DNA from: JBMORL01 sp049322335
GTDB taxonomy: Bacteria; Bacteroidota; Bacteroidia; Flavobacteriales_D; UBA2798
Length of the DNA stretch: 46,723 bases
NCBI GenBank assembly: GCA_049322335.1
Contig: JBMORL010000128.1
Span: 1-46,723, forward strand
Direction: 5' to 3'
Each line of letters begins with the position of its first letter. Position 1 is the stretch's first letter. Shown here piece after piece: positions 1 to 9,087 of this stretch. Position numbers and translations under genes: made by a program. The notes under the pieces are model-generated. The model was not told where the DNA came from, ran no database searches, and was given only the letters and a program-made list of their open reading frames with translations.

Positions 1-1440
1 CAAACAGGAACTGCCGGTGGAACTTATACTGCTGCTCCTGCGGGATTAACTATTAATGCTGCAACAGGCCAGGTTACACCGGGAACAAGTACAGCAGGAA
101 CTTACACGGTTACCTATACAATTCCTGCTTCCGGTGGTTGTGCCGTATTTACTACTACTGCATCGGTAACTATTACTGCTGCGCCTTCAGCAACCATTTC
201 TTATGCCGGATCTCCTTTCTGCACAAGTTCGGGCCCCGTTAGTGTAACACAAACCGGAACTGCCGGTGGAACTTATACTGCTGCTCCTGCGGGATTAACC
301 ATTAACGCTGCAACAGGACAAATTACCCCGGGAACAAGTACAGCAGGAACCTATACTGTAACGTATACCATCGCTGCTTCTGGCGGATGTGCTGCGTTCA
401 CAACAACAGCTTCTGTTACTATCACCCAGGCACCTTCTGCAACTATTTCTTATTCCTCACCATATTGTTCGGGATTAGCTACTCCTCAATCACCCACAAT
501 TACAGGAACTGCGGGAGGAACCTTTACATCAGCACCTGCAGGATTAACCATAAATGCTGCAACAGGTGATGTTACTCCCAGTACAAGTACAGCAGGAACA
601 TATACAGTAACCTATAGTATTCCTGCGTCAGGAGGTTGTGCTGCGTTTTCAACTACAGCTTCTGTAACTATCACCAATAATCCGTCTGCTACTATTTCCT
701 ATTCAGGAAGTCCTTATTGTTCTAATTTAGGTTCGCAGGCCGTTACACTTACAGGTTCGGGAGGTGGAACATTTACTTCTGCCCCTGCAGGATTAAGTCT
801 TAACGCTGCTACGGGTGCCGTTAATCCATCTGCCAGTTCAGCAGGAACATATACCGTTACTTACTCTATTCCTGCATCAGGTGGATGTGCTGCATTTTCA
901 ACCACAGCCAGTGTAACCATTACTACAGCTCCTTCAGCTACTATTTCCTATGCTGGTTCCCCATTCTGTACAACAGCTGGACCAGCTAACGTAACACAAA
1001 CCGGAACTGCCGGTGGAACTTATACTGCTGCTCCTGCGGGATTAACCATTAACGCTGCAACAGGACAGATCACACCGGGAACAAGTACAGCAGGAACTTA
1101 TACGGTAACGTATACCATTGCTGCCTCAGGCGGATGCCCGGTATTTACAACTACCGCTTCTGTAACAATAACAGCAGCTCCTTCAGCTACTATCTCTTAT
1201 CCGGGATCTCCGTTCTGTTCTACCTCCGGGCCTGTTAACGTAACACAAACCGGAACAGCTGGTGGAACTTATACTGCTGCTCCTGCGGGATTAACCATTA
1301 ACGCTGCAACAGGACAGATCACACCGGGAACAAGTACAGCAGGAACTTATACGGTAACATATTCTATTGCTGCATCAGGTGGCTGTGCTGCATTCAGCAC
1401 TACAGCTTCTGTAACAATAACTGCTCCTCCTACCATTGCC
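1..1440 (+). repeat. Six in-frame tandem repeats of 249 nt (83 codons)
   Basis: The anchor motif ACAGGAACT/ACCGGAACT (diverged in one unit) recurs at 4, 253, 502, 751, 1000 and 1249, exactly 249 nt apart each time. Each unit encodes GTAGGTYTAAPAGLTINAAT or a close variant, then TAGTYTVTY and a SGGC motif. Units at 253, 1000 and 1249 are nearly identical over tens of bases; units at 502 and 751 are more diverged. The array continues off the left edge. Confidence 0.93.
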
Positions 1441-4400
1441 AATTCAGGCCCTCCTCAAACTATTTGTGAAACTACAGGTAGTGTAACAATGGCCGGTAAT
1501 ACTCCAACGGTAGGTACAGGTTCATGGTCACAAATTTCGGGACCTGTAGTAGGAACCATTACAACGCCCGGATCTCCCACAACTACTATTACCGGGTTAA
1601 CAAGTCCGGGAGCGTATGTATTCCAGTGGGCGATTTCCAATCCTCCATGCACACCTTCTACTTCCAACGTAACAATTACTGTTAATCCTGCTCCTACTGC
1701 ATCTTCTGCAGGGCCTGCACAAACCATTTGCTCGAGTGTGGGAACAGTAACTATGGCTGCCAATGCTCCGACTGTTGGAACAGGATTGTGGACACAAACT
1801 GGCGGACCGGCTGCAACTATTACTACGCCAACATCGCCAACCACAACAATAACAGGTTTAACTGCAGCAGGAACATATACATTCAGCTGGACCATTTCAA
1901 ATGCACCCTGCGCACCTTCATCATCTTCTGTAACCATTACTGTTAATGCCAATCCGGCATTCGCTATTGGTGCTACAGTAAATCCTTCGGGATGTGGATT
2001 GAATGATGGTTCTATTACTTTAACAGGATTAAGCCCCAGCACTAATTATACAATAACCTATGATGATGGATCAATTGTAAATCTTGGCTCTGTTACAACA
2101 ACAGCCGGAGGAACATACACTATTACTGGTTTAGGTGCGGGAACCTATTCAAATTTTGTGGTAACCAGCACAGCAGGATGTGCAACCACAGTAAACGGCC
2201 CTGTTAACCTGGTTGACCCGAGCGCACCTACCGGAACAGTTAGTGCATCTACCAATCCTACCACTTGCGGAGGAACAGATGGTACTATTACTATTTCCGG
2301 ATTAACTCCTTCATCCACCTATGACATTTCCTATAGTGATGGTTCTTCAACCATAACACTTACCGGGGTTACTTCAACAGCAGGCGGAACTTATACTATT
2401 ACCGGCCTTGCTGCAGGAACCTATTCAGGATTTTCATTAACCCTTGCCGGGTGTACAGGAGCTGCCACCGGATCTGCAACATTAAGTGATCCTGCCAGCC
2501 CAACATTCACCAGTGGAGCTACATTTACAAATCCCACCAGTTGTGGTGCTGCAGACGGTACTATAACGCTCAGCGGATTGCTGCCGTCTACTTCCTATAA
2601 CCTCAGTTATGACGGACCTTCAGGAACAGTTGTAGTGGGTAATATCACAACAGATGCTTCCGGAAATTATGTTATAACCGGTTTGGTACAGGGATCTTAT
2701 ACCAACTTTGTGATAACTGCAACCAATAACTGTTCTACTACTTCTACCACCAACGTTACACTTACTGATCCGAGCGCACCTGTTTTCACTGCGGGCTCAT
2801 CGTTTACGGATCCTACCACTTGTAACGGAACGGATGGAACGATTACCATTAGTGGTTTGAATCCGAGTACTACTTACGATATTTCGTATAACGGCCCTTC
2901 GGGAGTAGTAACGCTTACGGGTGTAACCACAGATGCTTCGGGTAATTATGTGATCACCGGGCTGGGCGCAGGAACTTACAACAACTTTATTGTTAGCCTT
3001 GCGGGATGTAACGGAAACAGCGGTGCTACTACAGTAACACTTACCGATCCTACTCCACCCACATTCAGTGCAGGCACAACCTCAACCAACCCCACTACAT
3101 GCGGTGGATCGGATGGTACTATAACGATCAGCGGACTTGCGCCATCAACCAACTATAATATCGCTTATGATGGCCCATCGGGTACAGTAAACCTTGGAAC
3201 CGTTACAACAGACGCTTCAGGTAACTATGTAATTACCGGTTTGCCTTCGGGAACTTATTTCAACTTTAGTGTTACACAATCAGGTTGCACAACTGTTGAT
3301 GCAGTTACAAGCGTAAACTTAACCGATCCGGGCGCGCCTACATTCACCATTTCAGGAACAGGAACCAATCCTACTACCTGTGGAGGAACAGACGGTTCGT
3401 TTGACATTACAGGTTTAATGCCCAACACTACTTATGATTTCATTTATGATGACGGAAGCGGCCCTGTAACGGTAACCGGAACAACGGACGCATCAGGAAA
3501 TTATACCGTAACCGGATTGGCTGCCGGAACATACACTAATATTTCAGTATCATTACTGGGATGTACTTCTGTAAACAGCACTACCATAACTCTAACGGAT
3601 CCGGGATTGCCTGCCTTTACAGTTACAGGAACCAATCCTACTACCTGTGGAGCTACTGACGGAACTATAACGTTTAGCGGGCTTACGCCAAGCACCAGTT
3701 ACAATTACAGTTATTTTGACGGAACAACAACCGTAACTGCAACAGTAACCAGTGATGCTTCAGGAAATATTATCATCACAGGATTAGCTCCCGGAACATA
3801 CGACCAGTTTAGCCTGGTGACTTCGGGATGTACAGGCACCAGCGCCACAGTTATTACATTAACTGACCCGGGCGCACCTGCTGCTCCTGTTGCCGGAACC
3901 AATGCCAGCTATTGCCAGGGAGATGTAATGGCCGATCTTACTGCTACAGCCGGTTCGGGAGGAACATTAACATGGTATAGCGATGCAGGTTTAACAACTG
4001 TAATTGGTACAGGAACCACATTAACTCCATCGGCTACTTTAGGTTCAACCACCTATTATGTAACTGAAACTACCGGAAGCTGTGAAAGCGCTGCATCCAC
4101 TGTAACTATTACGATTAATACTATTCCTTCTGCGCCTGTAGCGGGAACAGATGCTTCTTATTGCAGTACAGATGCTTTTGCTGCTATGACTGCTACACCG
4201 GGATCAGGTGGAACCATCAACTGGTATACTGATCCGGGATTAACCGTGTTGGTTGGATCAGGAAATAATTTCACCCCGCTGAATGTGATTGGAACAACTG
4301 TTTATTATGTAACCGAAGATGTTTCGGGCTGTGAGTCGACCACACCGGCTACTGTTACTATAATTATTACAGATTGTGATACATTACAAGTTGAAATTCC

Positions 4401-4653
4401 GACAGGATTTACTCCTGATGGTGACGGAATCAATGACACCTGGAATATTCTCAACCTCAATTCAAAGTTTCCGAACAACCATGTGGAAGTATTTAACCGC
4501 TGGGGCGCGAAGTTGTTTGAATCGGATGGCTATGCTACTCCATGGGACGGAACATACAAAGGAAACCTGATGCCTGTTGCTTCTTATTATTTCGTGATCG
4601 ATTTCGGAGACGGATCGGAACCACGAAAAGGAACAGTAACGATAATACGATAA
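1..4653 (+). CDS. Giant repetitive T9SS type B surface protein, 5' end missing
   Basis: The reading frame is open from the first base, so this is the C-terminal 1,550 residues of a larger protein. Visible order: six 83-residue repeats (bases 1 to about 1440), two 88-residue Ig/PKD-like repeats (from about 1455), seven repeats of about 89-93 residues each beginning NP-x-x-C-G-x-x-DGTI (from 1981), two 83-residue repeats with paired Cys and a W-Y-x-D motif (from 3883 and 4132), then a C-terminal domain with TGFTPDGDGIND and EVFNRWG. That last domain is the gliding-motility-associated CHU_C / type B sorting domain of the type IX secretion system. Composition is rich in Thr, Ser and Gly and poor in charge, as in secreted adhesins. 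By family knowledge the protein is exported by T9SS and attached to the surface, often with a neighbouring PorP/SprF protein, which follows here 10 nt downstream. The ligand is unknown; adhesion or gliding is inferred. Confidence 0.9.
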   Translation, partial: QTGTAGGTYTAAPAGLTINAATGQVTPGTSTAGTYTVTYTIPASGGCAVFTTTASVTITAAPSATISYAGSPFCTSSGPVSVTQTGTAGGTYTAAPAGLTINAATGQITPGTSTAGTYTVTYTIAASGGCAAFTTTASVTITQAPSATISYSSPYCSGLATPQSPTITGTAGGTFTSAPAGLTINAATGDVTPSTSTAGTYTVTYSIPASGGCAAFSTTASVTITNNPSATISYSGSPYCSNLGSQAVTLTGSGGGTFTSAPAGLSLNAATGAVNPSASSAGTYTVTYSIPASGGCAAFSTTASVTITTAPSATISYAGSPFCTTAGPANVTQTGTAGGTYTAAPAGLTINAATGQITPGTSTAGTYTVTYTIAASGGCPVFTTTASVTITAAPSATISYPGSPFCSTSGPVNVTQTGTAGGTYTAAPAGLTINAATGQITPGTSTAGTYTVTYSIAASGGCAAFSTTASVTITAPPTIANSGPPQTICETTGSVTMAGNTPTVGTGSWSQISGPVVGTITTPGSPTTTITGLTSPGAYVFQWAISNPPCTPSTSNVTITVNPAPTASSAGPAQTICSSVGTVTMAANAPTVGTGLWTQTGGPAATITTPTSPTTTITGLTAAGTYTFSWTISNAPCAPSSSSVTITVNANPAFAIGATVNPSGCGLNDGSITLTGLSPSTNYTITYDDGSIVNLGSVTTTAGGTYTITGLGAGTYSNFVVTSTAGCATTVNGPVNLVDPSAPTGTVSASTNPTTCGGTDGTITISGLTPSSTYDISYSDGSSTITLTGVTSTAGGTYTITGLAAGTYSGFSLTLAGCTGAATGSATLSDPASPTFTSGATFTNPTSCGAADGTITLSGLLPSTSYNLSYDGPSGTVVVGNITTDASGNYVITGLVQGSYTNFVITATNNCSTTSTTNVTLTDPSAPVFTAGSSFTDPTTCNGTDGTITISGLNPSTTYDISYNGPSGVVTLTGVTTDASGNYVITGLGAGTYNNFIVSLAGCNGNSGATTVTLTDPTPPTFSAGTTSTNPTTCGGSDGTITISGLAPSTNYNIAYDGPSGTVNLGTVTTDASGNYVITGLPSGTYFNFSVTQSGCTTVDAVTSVNLTDPGAPTFTISGTGTNPTTCGGTDGSFDITGLMPNTTYDFIYDDGSGPVTVTGTTDASGNYTVTGLAAGTYTNISVSLLGCTSVNSTTITLTDPGLPAFTVTGTNPTTCGATDGTITFSGLTPSTSYNYSYFDGTTTVTATVTSDASGNIIITGLAPGTYDQFSLVTSGCTGTSATVITLTDPGAPAAPVAGTNASYCQGDVMADLTATAGSGGTLTWYSDAGLTTVIGTGTTLTPSATLGSTTYYVTETTGSCESAASTVTITINTIPSAPVAGTDASYCSTDAFAAMTATPGSGGTINWYTDPGLTVLVGSGNNFTPLNVIGTTVYYVTEDVSGCESTTPATVTIIITDCDTLQVEIPTGFTPDGDGINDTWNILNLNSKFPNNHVEVFNRWGAKLFESDGYATPWDGTYKGNLMPVASYYFVIDFGDGSEPRKGTVTIIR
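1981..3880 (+). repeat. Seven protein-level repeats (89-93 residues) in the giant surface protein
   Basis: Units start at about 1981, 2254, 2530, 2809, 3088, 3367 and 3634. Each carries NPTTCGGTDGTITISGL or a variant, then a T-Y-x-x-x-Y-DG segment, DASGNYVITGL, a GTY-x-NF segment with a second Cys, and a closing TDP. Spacing is 273, 276, 279, 279, 279 and 267 nt, so length drifts slightly, unlike the strict 249-nt array. The Cys-G-x-x-DG start is reminiscent of SprB-type repeats; that family link is inference. Confidence 0.85.
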
Positions 4654-4663
4654 GTAAACGATA

Positions 4664-5650
4664 ATGAAAAAGAGTATGAAAAAATTAGCTATCATAACCG
4701 GTTTCGCAGTTATAACTACCTGCGGACAAACGCAGCAGCTGCAGCAATTAAGCCAGTATCTGCAAAATCCTTATCTTATTAACCCGGCCGCTGCGGGCAT
4801 ACAGGATTTTGTTGACCTGAATTTAAGTTTCAGGCAACAGTGGGTAGGATTTGACAATGCTCCCCAAACATTTTACTTCAGCGGCAACTCTGTGGTAGGA
4901 AAAGTGGGAAGTGCTCCTAAATACAATCCATCGTTGCGTACCAGCCGTCCCGGTGCCGTTAAAGTTTCGGGAAACAGAACCGGAATGATGCGCCACACAG
5001 TTGGAGCCAACGTAATGAGTGATAAATACGGTGCATTCAACCGTTTAATGTTTAGTGGTTCGTACGCTATTCATATCCCCATTACCAAAGGATTAAACAT
5101 TTCCTGTGGTGTAGGTGGCGGAATGAGCAACCTTGCCTACGACAGAAGCAAAGTAGACCTTTTGGGAGATGATAACCTTGACCCCACATACGTAGCCTTT
5201 TTAGGGAGCACGCAAAAACAAAACCTGTTTGATCTTAATTTCGGATTGTTTTTGTATACCAATGCGCTTACTTTCGGATATTCGAATGCCCAGGTGATGC
5301 AAAATAAAATTTATTTTGGCGATCCTACCAAATCCAAATTAAATGCCCACCACTACATTATGGGAGGTTATCGTTTTGATATCAATGAGCAATTATCAGT
5401 TACGCCCAATTTCCTGGTGAAATATATGAATCCTGCTCCTGTTGCAGTAGACATCAACTGCAAAGTAGATTATAATGATCTTATTTTCGGAGGTGTTTCT
5501 TACCGCCACAAAGATGCCATTGTAGGATTACTGGGAGTAATGTTTAAAAACTTCAAGCTCGGTTATTCATACGACTACACTATCTCTTCTCTGAAAAAAC
5601 ATAACTCGGGCGGACATGAGATCATCCTGGGATATAAAGTAAAATTATAA
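4664..5650 (+). CDS. PorP/SprF family type IX secretion membrane protein
   Basis: A 328-residue protein with a Lys-rich signal sequence (MKKSMKKLAIITGF), followed by the family hallmarks QQLSQYLQNPYLINPAAAG and FRQQWVGFDNAPQT. The rest is alternating Gly/aromatic strands typical of an outer-membrane beta-barrel, including a late GVSYRHKDAIVGLLG segment. PorP/SprF proteins sit in the outer membrane and are needed for export or surface attachment of particular T9SS cargo, often the type B protein encoded next door. The gene starts 10 nt after the giant protein and is followed 17 nt later by the OmpA gene, so the three are probably co-transcribed. An internal ATG five codons in (4676) also leaves a good signal peptide. 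Pairing with the upstream cargo is inferred from position. Confidence 0.92.
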   Translation: MKKSMKKLAIITGFAVITTCGQTQQLQQLSQYLQNPYLINPAAAGIQDFVDLNLSFRQQWVGFDNAPQTFYFSGNSVVGKVGSAPKYNPSLRTSRPGAVKVSGNRTGMMRHTVGANVMSDKYGAFNRLMFSGSYAIHIPITKGLNISCGVGGGMSNLAYDRSKVDLLGDDNLDPTYVAFLGSTQKQNLFDLNFGLFLYTNALTFGYSNAQVMQNKIYFGDPTKSKLNAHHYIMGGYRFDINEQLSVTPNFLVKYMNPAPVAVDINCKVDYNDLIFGGVSYRHKDAIVGLLGVMFKNFKLGYSYDYTISSLKKHNSGGHEIILGYKVKL

Positions 5651-5667
5651 TAATAAAAAAGTATACC

Positions 5668-6978
5668 ATGCAAGGACGTGTACTGATTTTAGCAGCCAGC
5701 TGCCTGTTGTTTCATTCAGCTAATGCGCAACAAAGTGAATTAATCTGGGGCGATCCTGTAAAACTTCCTCCTTCCATCAATTCGGAAGCGGAAGAAGCTT
5801 TGCTTGTATTTTCTAGGGATAGTTCTACCCTGTTTTTTATGCGCCAGTTTCATGCTGAAAATATAGGTGGTGCAGAAGGCGACCAGGACATCTGGTATAC
5901 GCGTAAAGACGCTACCGGACAATGGGAGCCAGCCAAAAACATGAAAGTATTAAACAACAAGGATTTTAATGCTGTAGTGGGCGCTGCGTTAGACGGACAG
6001 ACTATTTACCTGTACAATGCCTATGTAAAGAAAAAAAATCAGCTCGATCGTGGAATTGCAGTTTCGAAAAAGAAAAGCGAAACCTGGCAAACGCCTACCA
6101 AAGTTGATATTTCCAATTTTAAACTCGAAGGAGATCTTTTTGGCTTTTATGTAAATCCACAGGAAACCTACATCATCATTTCGTATAAAGGAAAAAATTC
6201 ATTGGGAGAAGAAGATCTTTATGTGAGTAAAAAACAATCAGACGGATCGTGGGGAGAGCCCATTCACATGGGGCCTACGGTGAATTCATCGGGATATGAA
6301 ATGTCGCCATTTCTTTCTGAAGACGGTTATTCGCTCTTCTTTTCAAGTAACGGCTTTGGCGGTGAAGGTGACGCTGATATTTTTGTTTCATTCAGAATGG
6401 ACGAAACATGGACTAACTGGAGCAAGCCGCAAAACCTGGGAAATAAAGTGAACTCACCGGCTTTTGATGCGTATTTCATCATGTCGAAAAACGAAGCTTA
6501 TTTTGCCAGTAACCGCGGTGGTGCCACCAATGCTGATATATACAATGTAAAACCGGTTATTCCTGAAGTGGAAGAAGTCGTTGAAGTAGTTCCTCCTCCC
6601 AAAGACACTACTCCTGTTGTAACAGAACCCATAAAGGCACAACCGGTTGAACTGAAAATTTATTTTGCGCTCAACTCTTCCTACATGGAAAAAGAAGCAA
6701 TTGCCAATGTAGAAAATGCCATTACGCAGATGAAAGCCAATCCCAATATGAAAGCAGACGTTAGTTCGCATGCTGATATCCGTGCCGATGACCATTACAA
6801 TGAATGGCTGACACAGCGCAGAGCCAACCGGGTGAAAGATTATATGGTGCTGAAAGGCATTGATCCTTCCCGCATCAACACTTACTGGCACGGAAAAAAA
6901 GACCCTGCCGTGAAATGTTCGGATTGTACTGAGGAAGAGCACCGGTTATCAAGAAGAACTATTATTAAACTTTACTGA
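5668..6978 (+). CDS. OmpA family protein with PD40-like repeats
   Basis: A 436-residue protein with an N-terminal signal peptide ending near SANAQQ. The middle (about residues 60-300) holds beta-propeller-type PD40 motifs such as SPFLSEDGYSLFFSSNGFGG, EEDLYVSKK and DIYNVKP. A short Pro/Val/Glu linker leads to a C-terminal OmpA domain starting near KIYFALNSS and ending in a pair of Arg-rich motifs (LTQRRANRVKDY, LSRRTIIKLY). OmpA domains bind peptidoglycan, so the protein probably links the outer-membrane secretion partner to the cell wall. PD40 plus OmpA proteins are common beside PorP/SprF genes in Bacteroidota. It resembles PorE-type T9SS components but shows no clear TPR region, so I do not give it that name. 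A terminator follows. Confidence 0.9.
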   Translation: MQGRVLILAASCLLFHSANAQQSELIWGDPVKLPPSINSEAEEALLVFSRDSSTLFFMRQFHAENIGGAEGDQDIWYTRKDATGQWEPAKNMKVLNNKDFNAVVGAALDGQTIYLYNAYVKKKNQLDRGIAVSKKKSETWQTPTKVDISNFKLEGDLFGFYVNPQETYIIISYKGKNSLGEEDLYVSKKQSDGSWGEPIHMGPTVNSSGYEMSPFLSEDGYSLFFSSNGFGGEGDADIFVSFRMDETWTNWSKPQNLGNKVNSPAFDAYFIMSKNEAYFASNRGGATNADIYNVKPVIPEVEEVVEVVPPPKDTTPVVTEPIKAQPVELKIYFALNSSYMEKEAIANVENAITQMKANPNMKADVSSHADIRADDHYNEWLTQRRANRVKDYMVLKGIDPSRINTYWHGKKDPAVKCSDCTEEEHRLSRRTIIKLY

Positions 6979-6995
6979 TATTTTCCAACACAACG

Positions 6996-7029
6996 AAAAA
7001 GCATCACTTTACGGTGGTGCTTTTTTTTT
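6996..7029 (+). terminator. Rho-independent terminator after the T9SS module
   Basis: Stem AGCATCAC / GTGGTGCT (one G-U pair) around a short loop, followed by a run of nine T. It lies 18 nt after the OmpA stop codon and ends the three-gene cluster. Confidence 0.85.
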
Positions 7030-7117
7030 GAACCTTTTGACCAACCCGGGCGTATTAGCATCGATATCATTTGACCTGCTTCCTGTAACTTTTTAACCCC
7101 AACTGAATTATCCTTCC

Positions 7118-8374
7118 ATGAATAAGATCGCCACCCTGTTTTTCCTGCTTGTAGCGGGAACAATCACCCATGCACAAACCGACAGCAGTAAAACCACCGA
7201 ACCTGCAGATTCGGCACACACTATATTAAAAGTATATATCAGTTGCGATGAATGCGATATCAGCTTTATGAAGCAGGAACTCCCCTACATCAACTATGTG
7301 AGAGACCGAAAGCTGGCGCAGGTTCAGATGATAACAAGTACGCAGGAAACCGGCTCGGGAGGAAGGGAATATTGCCTGCAATTCCTCGGACTAAAAGAAT
7401 TCGACCAAATGAATGACACTTTGCGCTTTTCTCTTTTACCCAACTATTCGGTAGATGATTTCAGGGAAAAAATGAACCGTTATATGCTGATGGGTCTTAC
7501 CCGTTATATTGCAAAAACTCCCCATGCAGAAAAATGGGAGACTTCCTATCTTGGTGAAACAGATAACCAGGAAGTGAAAGATAAATGGAATTTCTGGGTG
7601 TTTAATATCTCGGCCAGCGGGTGGTTTAATGGCGAGCAGTATTATTCTTCGCAATTCATCAATACCGATGTTTCAGCTGAACGCATAACCAACGAAAATA
7701 AGATACAAACCTATTTCAACAATAACTACAGTAAAAATGTTTACCGCATTGATGACACTACCAGTTTCACCAGTTTGTTTAAGAGTTATTATGCCGGGGG
7801 AAACTGGGCACATAGTATAAATGAAAAATGGTCGGCAGGAGGTGGTGGTGATTATGCCTCTTCGTTATTCAATAATTTAAAATTTAATGCCAGTGCAACA
7901 GTTGCGATTGAATACAATATTTTTCCCTACAGCGAATCAACGCGCAGGCAGTTTCGTTTTACTTACCAGGCGGGGCCGCGTTATGATGTTTATTTCGACA
8001 CCACCGTATTGGGAAACACCGAAAAATTATGGATGTTTCACCAGGCGGGTTTTTACCTTAAACTGGTGAAACAATGGGGATACATTTCCACCAACTTCAG
8101 GTACATGAATTTTCTGAATGATTTTAAACTATGGAGCGCTTTGGTATATTCTGAAGCCAGCTTTAATCTGTTCAAGGGATTTAGTTTTACCATTGGCGGC
8201 AACTACAGTTTTATACGTAACCAGGTTTCATTGGCACAACAGGAAGCCACCGAAAGCGAAATTCTGCTCAGGCAAAAACAGGTTCCCACTTCATCACGCT
8301 ATTGGTTTGAAGCGGGAATCAGCTATACCTTCGGATCGATTTATAATAATATTGTGAACCCGAGGCTGGATTAA
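7118..8374 (+). CDS. Secreted/outer-membrane beta-barrel protein of unknown function
   Basis: 418 residues with a clear signal peptide (MNKIATLFFLLVAGTITHAQ). After it comes a compact domain with a YISCDECDISFMKQE motif followed by INYVRDRKLAQVQ and TGSGGREYCLQFLG. I recall a similar Asp/Cys-rich start followed by VRDR in other uncharacterised Bacteroidota proteins. The last roughly 230 residues are alternating aromatic/polar strands (for example FRFTYQAGPRYDVYF and FSFTIGGNYSFI) and end in a YTFGSIYNN strand, as expected for an outer-membrane beta-barrel, possibly DUF481-like. It is transcribed alone, between terminators. I do not recognise a function. Confidence 0.75.
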   Translation: MNKIATLFFLLVAGTITHAQTDSSKTTEPADSAHTILKVYISCDECDISFMKQELPYINYVRDRKLAQVQMITSTQETGSGGREYCLQFLGLKEFDQMNDTLRFSLLPNYSVDDFREKMNRYMLMGLTRYIAKTPHAEKWETSYLGETDNQEVKDKWNFWVFNISASGWFNGEQYYSSQFINTDVSAERITNENKIQTYFNNNYSKNVYRIDDTTSFTSLFKSYYAGGNWAHSINEKWSAGGGGDYASSLFNNLKFNASATVAIEYNIFPYSESTRRQFRFTYQAGPRYDVYFDTTVLGNTEKLWMFHQAGFYLKLVKQWGYISTNFRYMNFLNDFKLWSALVYSEASFNLFKGFSFTIGGNYSFIRNQVSLAQQEATESEILLRQKQVPTSSRYWFEAGISYTFGSIYNNIVNPRLD

Positions 8375-8388
8375 ATAAATGTTCCCGC

Positions 8389-8410
8389 AGTCACGCGAAG
8401 CGCGTGACGG
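8389..8410. repeat. Short perfect palindrome (REP-like)
   Basis: GTCACGCG at 8390-8397 and CGCGTGAC at 8401-8408 flank a 3-nt AAG loop, immediately after the upstream gene. There is no T-tract on either side, so it does not look like a terminator. It resembles dispersed palindromic intergenic repeats. Confidence 0.6.
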
Positions 8411-8496
8411 GGTATTCGTAAGAGGAATGTTTATTTTTTTGTTGCAGTAAACTGCGGGGAATCCAGGGCACGTCCTCCAACTGGCGGATTAAAGAA

Positions 8497-8526
8497 AAAA
8501 AGCACACCGATAATGATGTGCTTTTA
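8497..8526. terminator. Bidirectional terminator between convergent genes
   Basis: Inverted arms AAAAGCACA and TGTGCTTTT around a 10-nt loop, with A-rich sequence on the left and T-rich on the right. It can therefore terminate both the plus-strand beta-barrel gene ending at 8374 and the minus-strand gene ending at 8543. Confidence 0.75.
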
Positions 8527-8542
8527 TAAAATAAGATTTTAA

Positions 8543-9076
8543 TTACTTAAACACCGGCTCCATAATCAAAAGCTCGATGGTAAAAATTCCGTTGGATTCT
8601 CTTAGGCCGAGTCGTGCAGTGGGATTTTTGGATTGAATGGCGAAAACTTCCGAATCGTATTCTACCATCATCACCATACTTCCTTTAAAGGCGCCATCAA
8701 ATGTGCTGCGCGTAACAAATTTGGGAGGAAGATTCGATTTAATAATGTTTTCTATTTCTGCCAGCACTTTTTTTGCTTCGGCTTCATCTTTTCCGATTTC
8801 AAAACGCGATTCGTGGCCGAGAATATTATCCGAATCTACCACCATACGTGTGGTAGTGGCGTTGGCAAACGTAGTAGCGGCATCATAGGCGACAACAAGT
8901 ATGCCTTCGCTGATGGCTTTTTTATCTCCTTTTTTCTCATTGGGAAAACGCTTTTTCGCCAGCTCGAAAAGGGATTTGAATTTAGCGGTAAAGTCCTCCT
9001 TGTTTAATGCATATTGTGCATTGGAATAAAATCCCAGCAGAAGAAAAAACAGGAACGTAAAACTTACTTTTTTCAT
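8543..9076 (-). CDS. Small secreted protein of unknown function
   Basis: 177 residues with a signal peptide (MKKVSFTFLFFLLLGFYSNAQ). The mature part is mixed alpha/beta with a Lys/Glu-rich stretch (FPNEKKGDKKAISEG). No catalytic motif or Cys is visible. It starts 11 nt after the DUF5723 gene stop and has no promoter of its own in that gap, so it is almost certainly co-transcribed with it. I do not recognise the family. Confidence 0.75.
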   Translation of the reverse strand: MKKVSFTFLFFLLLGFYSNAQYALNKEDFTAKFKSLFELAKKRFPNEKKGDKKAISEGILVVAYDAATTFANATTTRMVVDSDNILGHESRFEIGKDEAEAKKVLAEIENIIKSNLPPKFVTRSTFDGAFKGSMVMMVEYDSEVFAIQSKNPTARLGLRESNGIFTIELLIMEPVFK

Positions 9077-9087
9077 AATTGGTAATT

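Noticed and set aside
1455..2042. Long antisense reading frame (195 codons) opposite the giant protein
   Set aside because: It mirrors the Thr/Gly/Pro-rich repeats on the coding strand and has no domain or signal; a product of codon bias.
6454..6942. A 162-codon reading frame opposite the OmpA domain
   Set aside because: The sense strand has a convincing OmpA domain; no family features on the reverse strand.
8390..8408. Palindrome considered as a terminator
   Set aside because: No T-tract follows on either strand; a good terminator with T-tracts is at 8497-8526.
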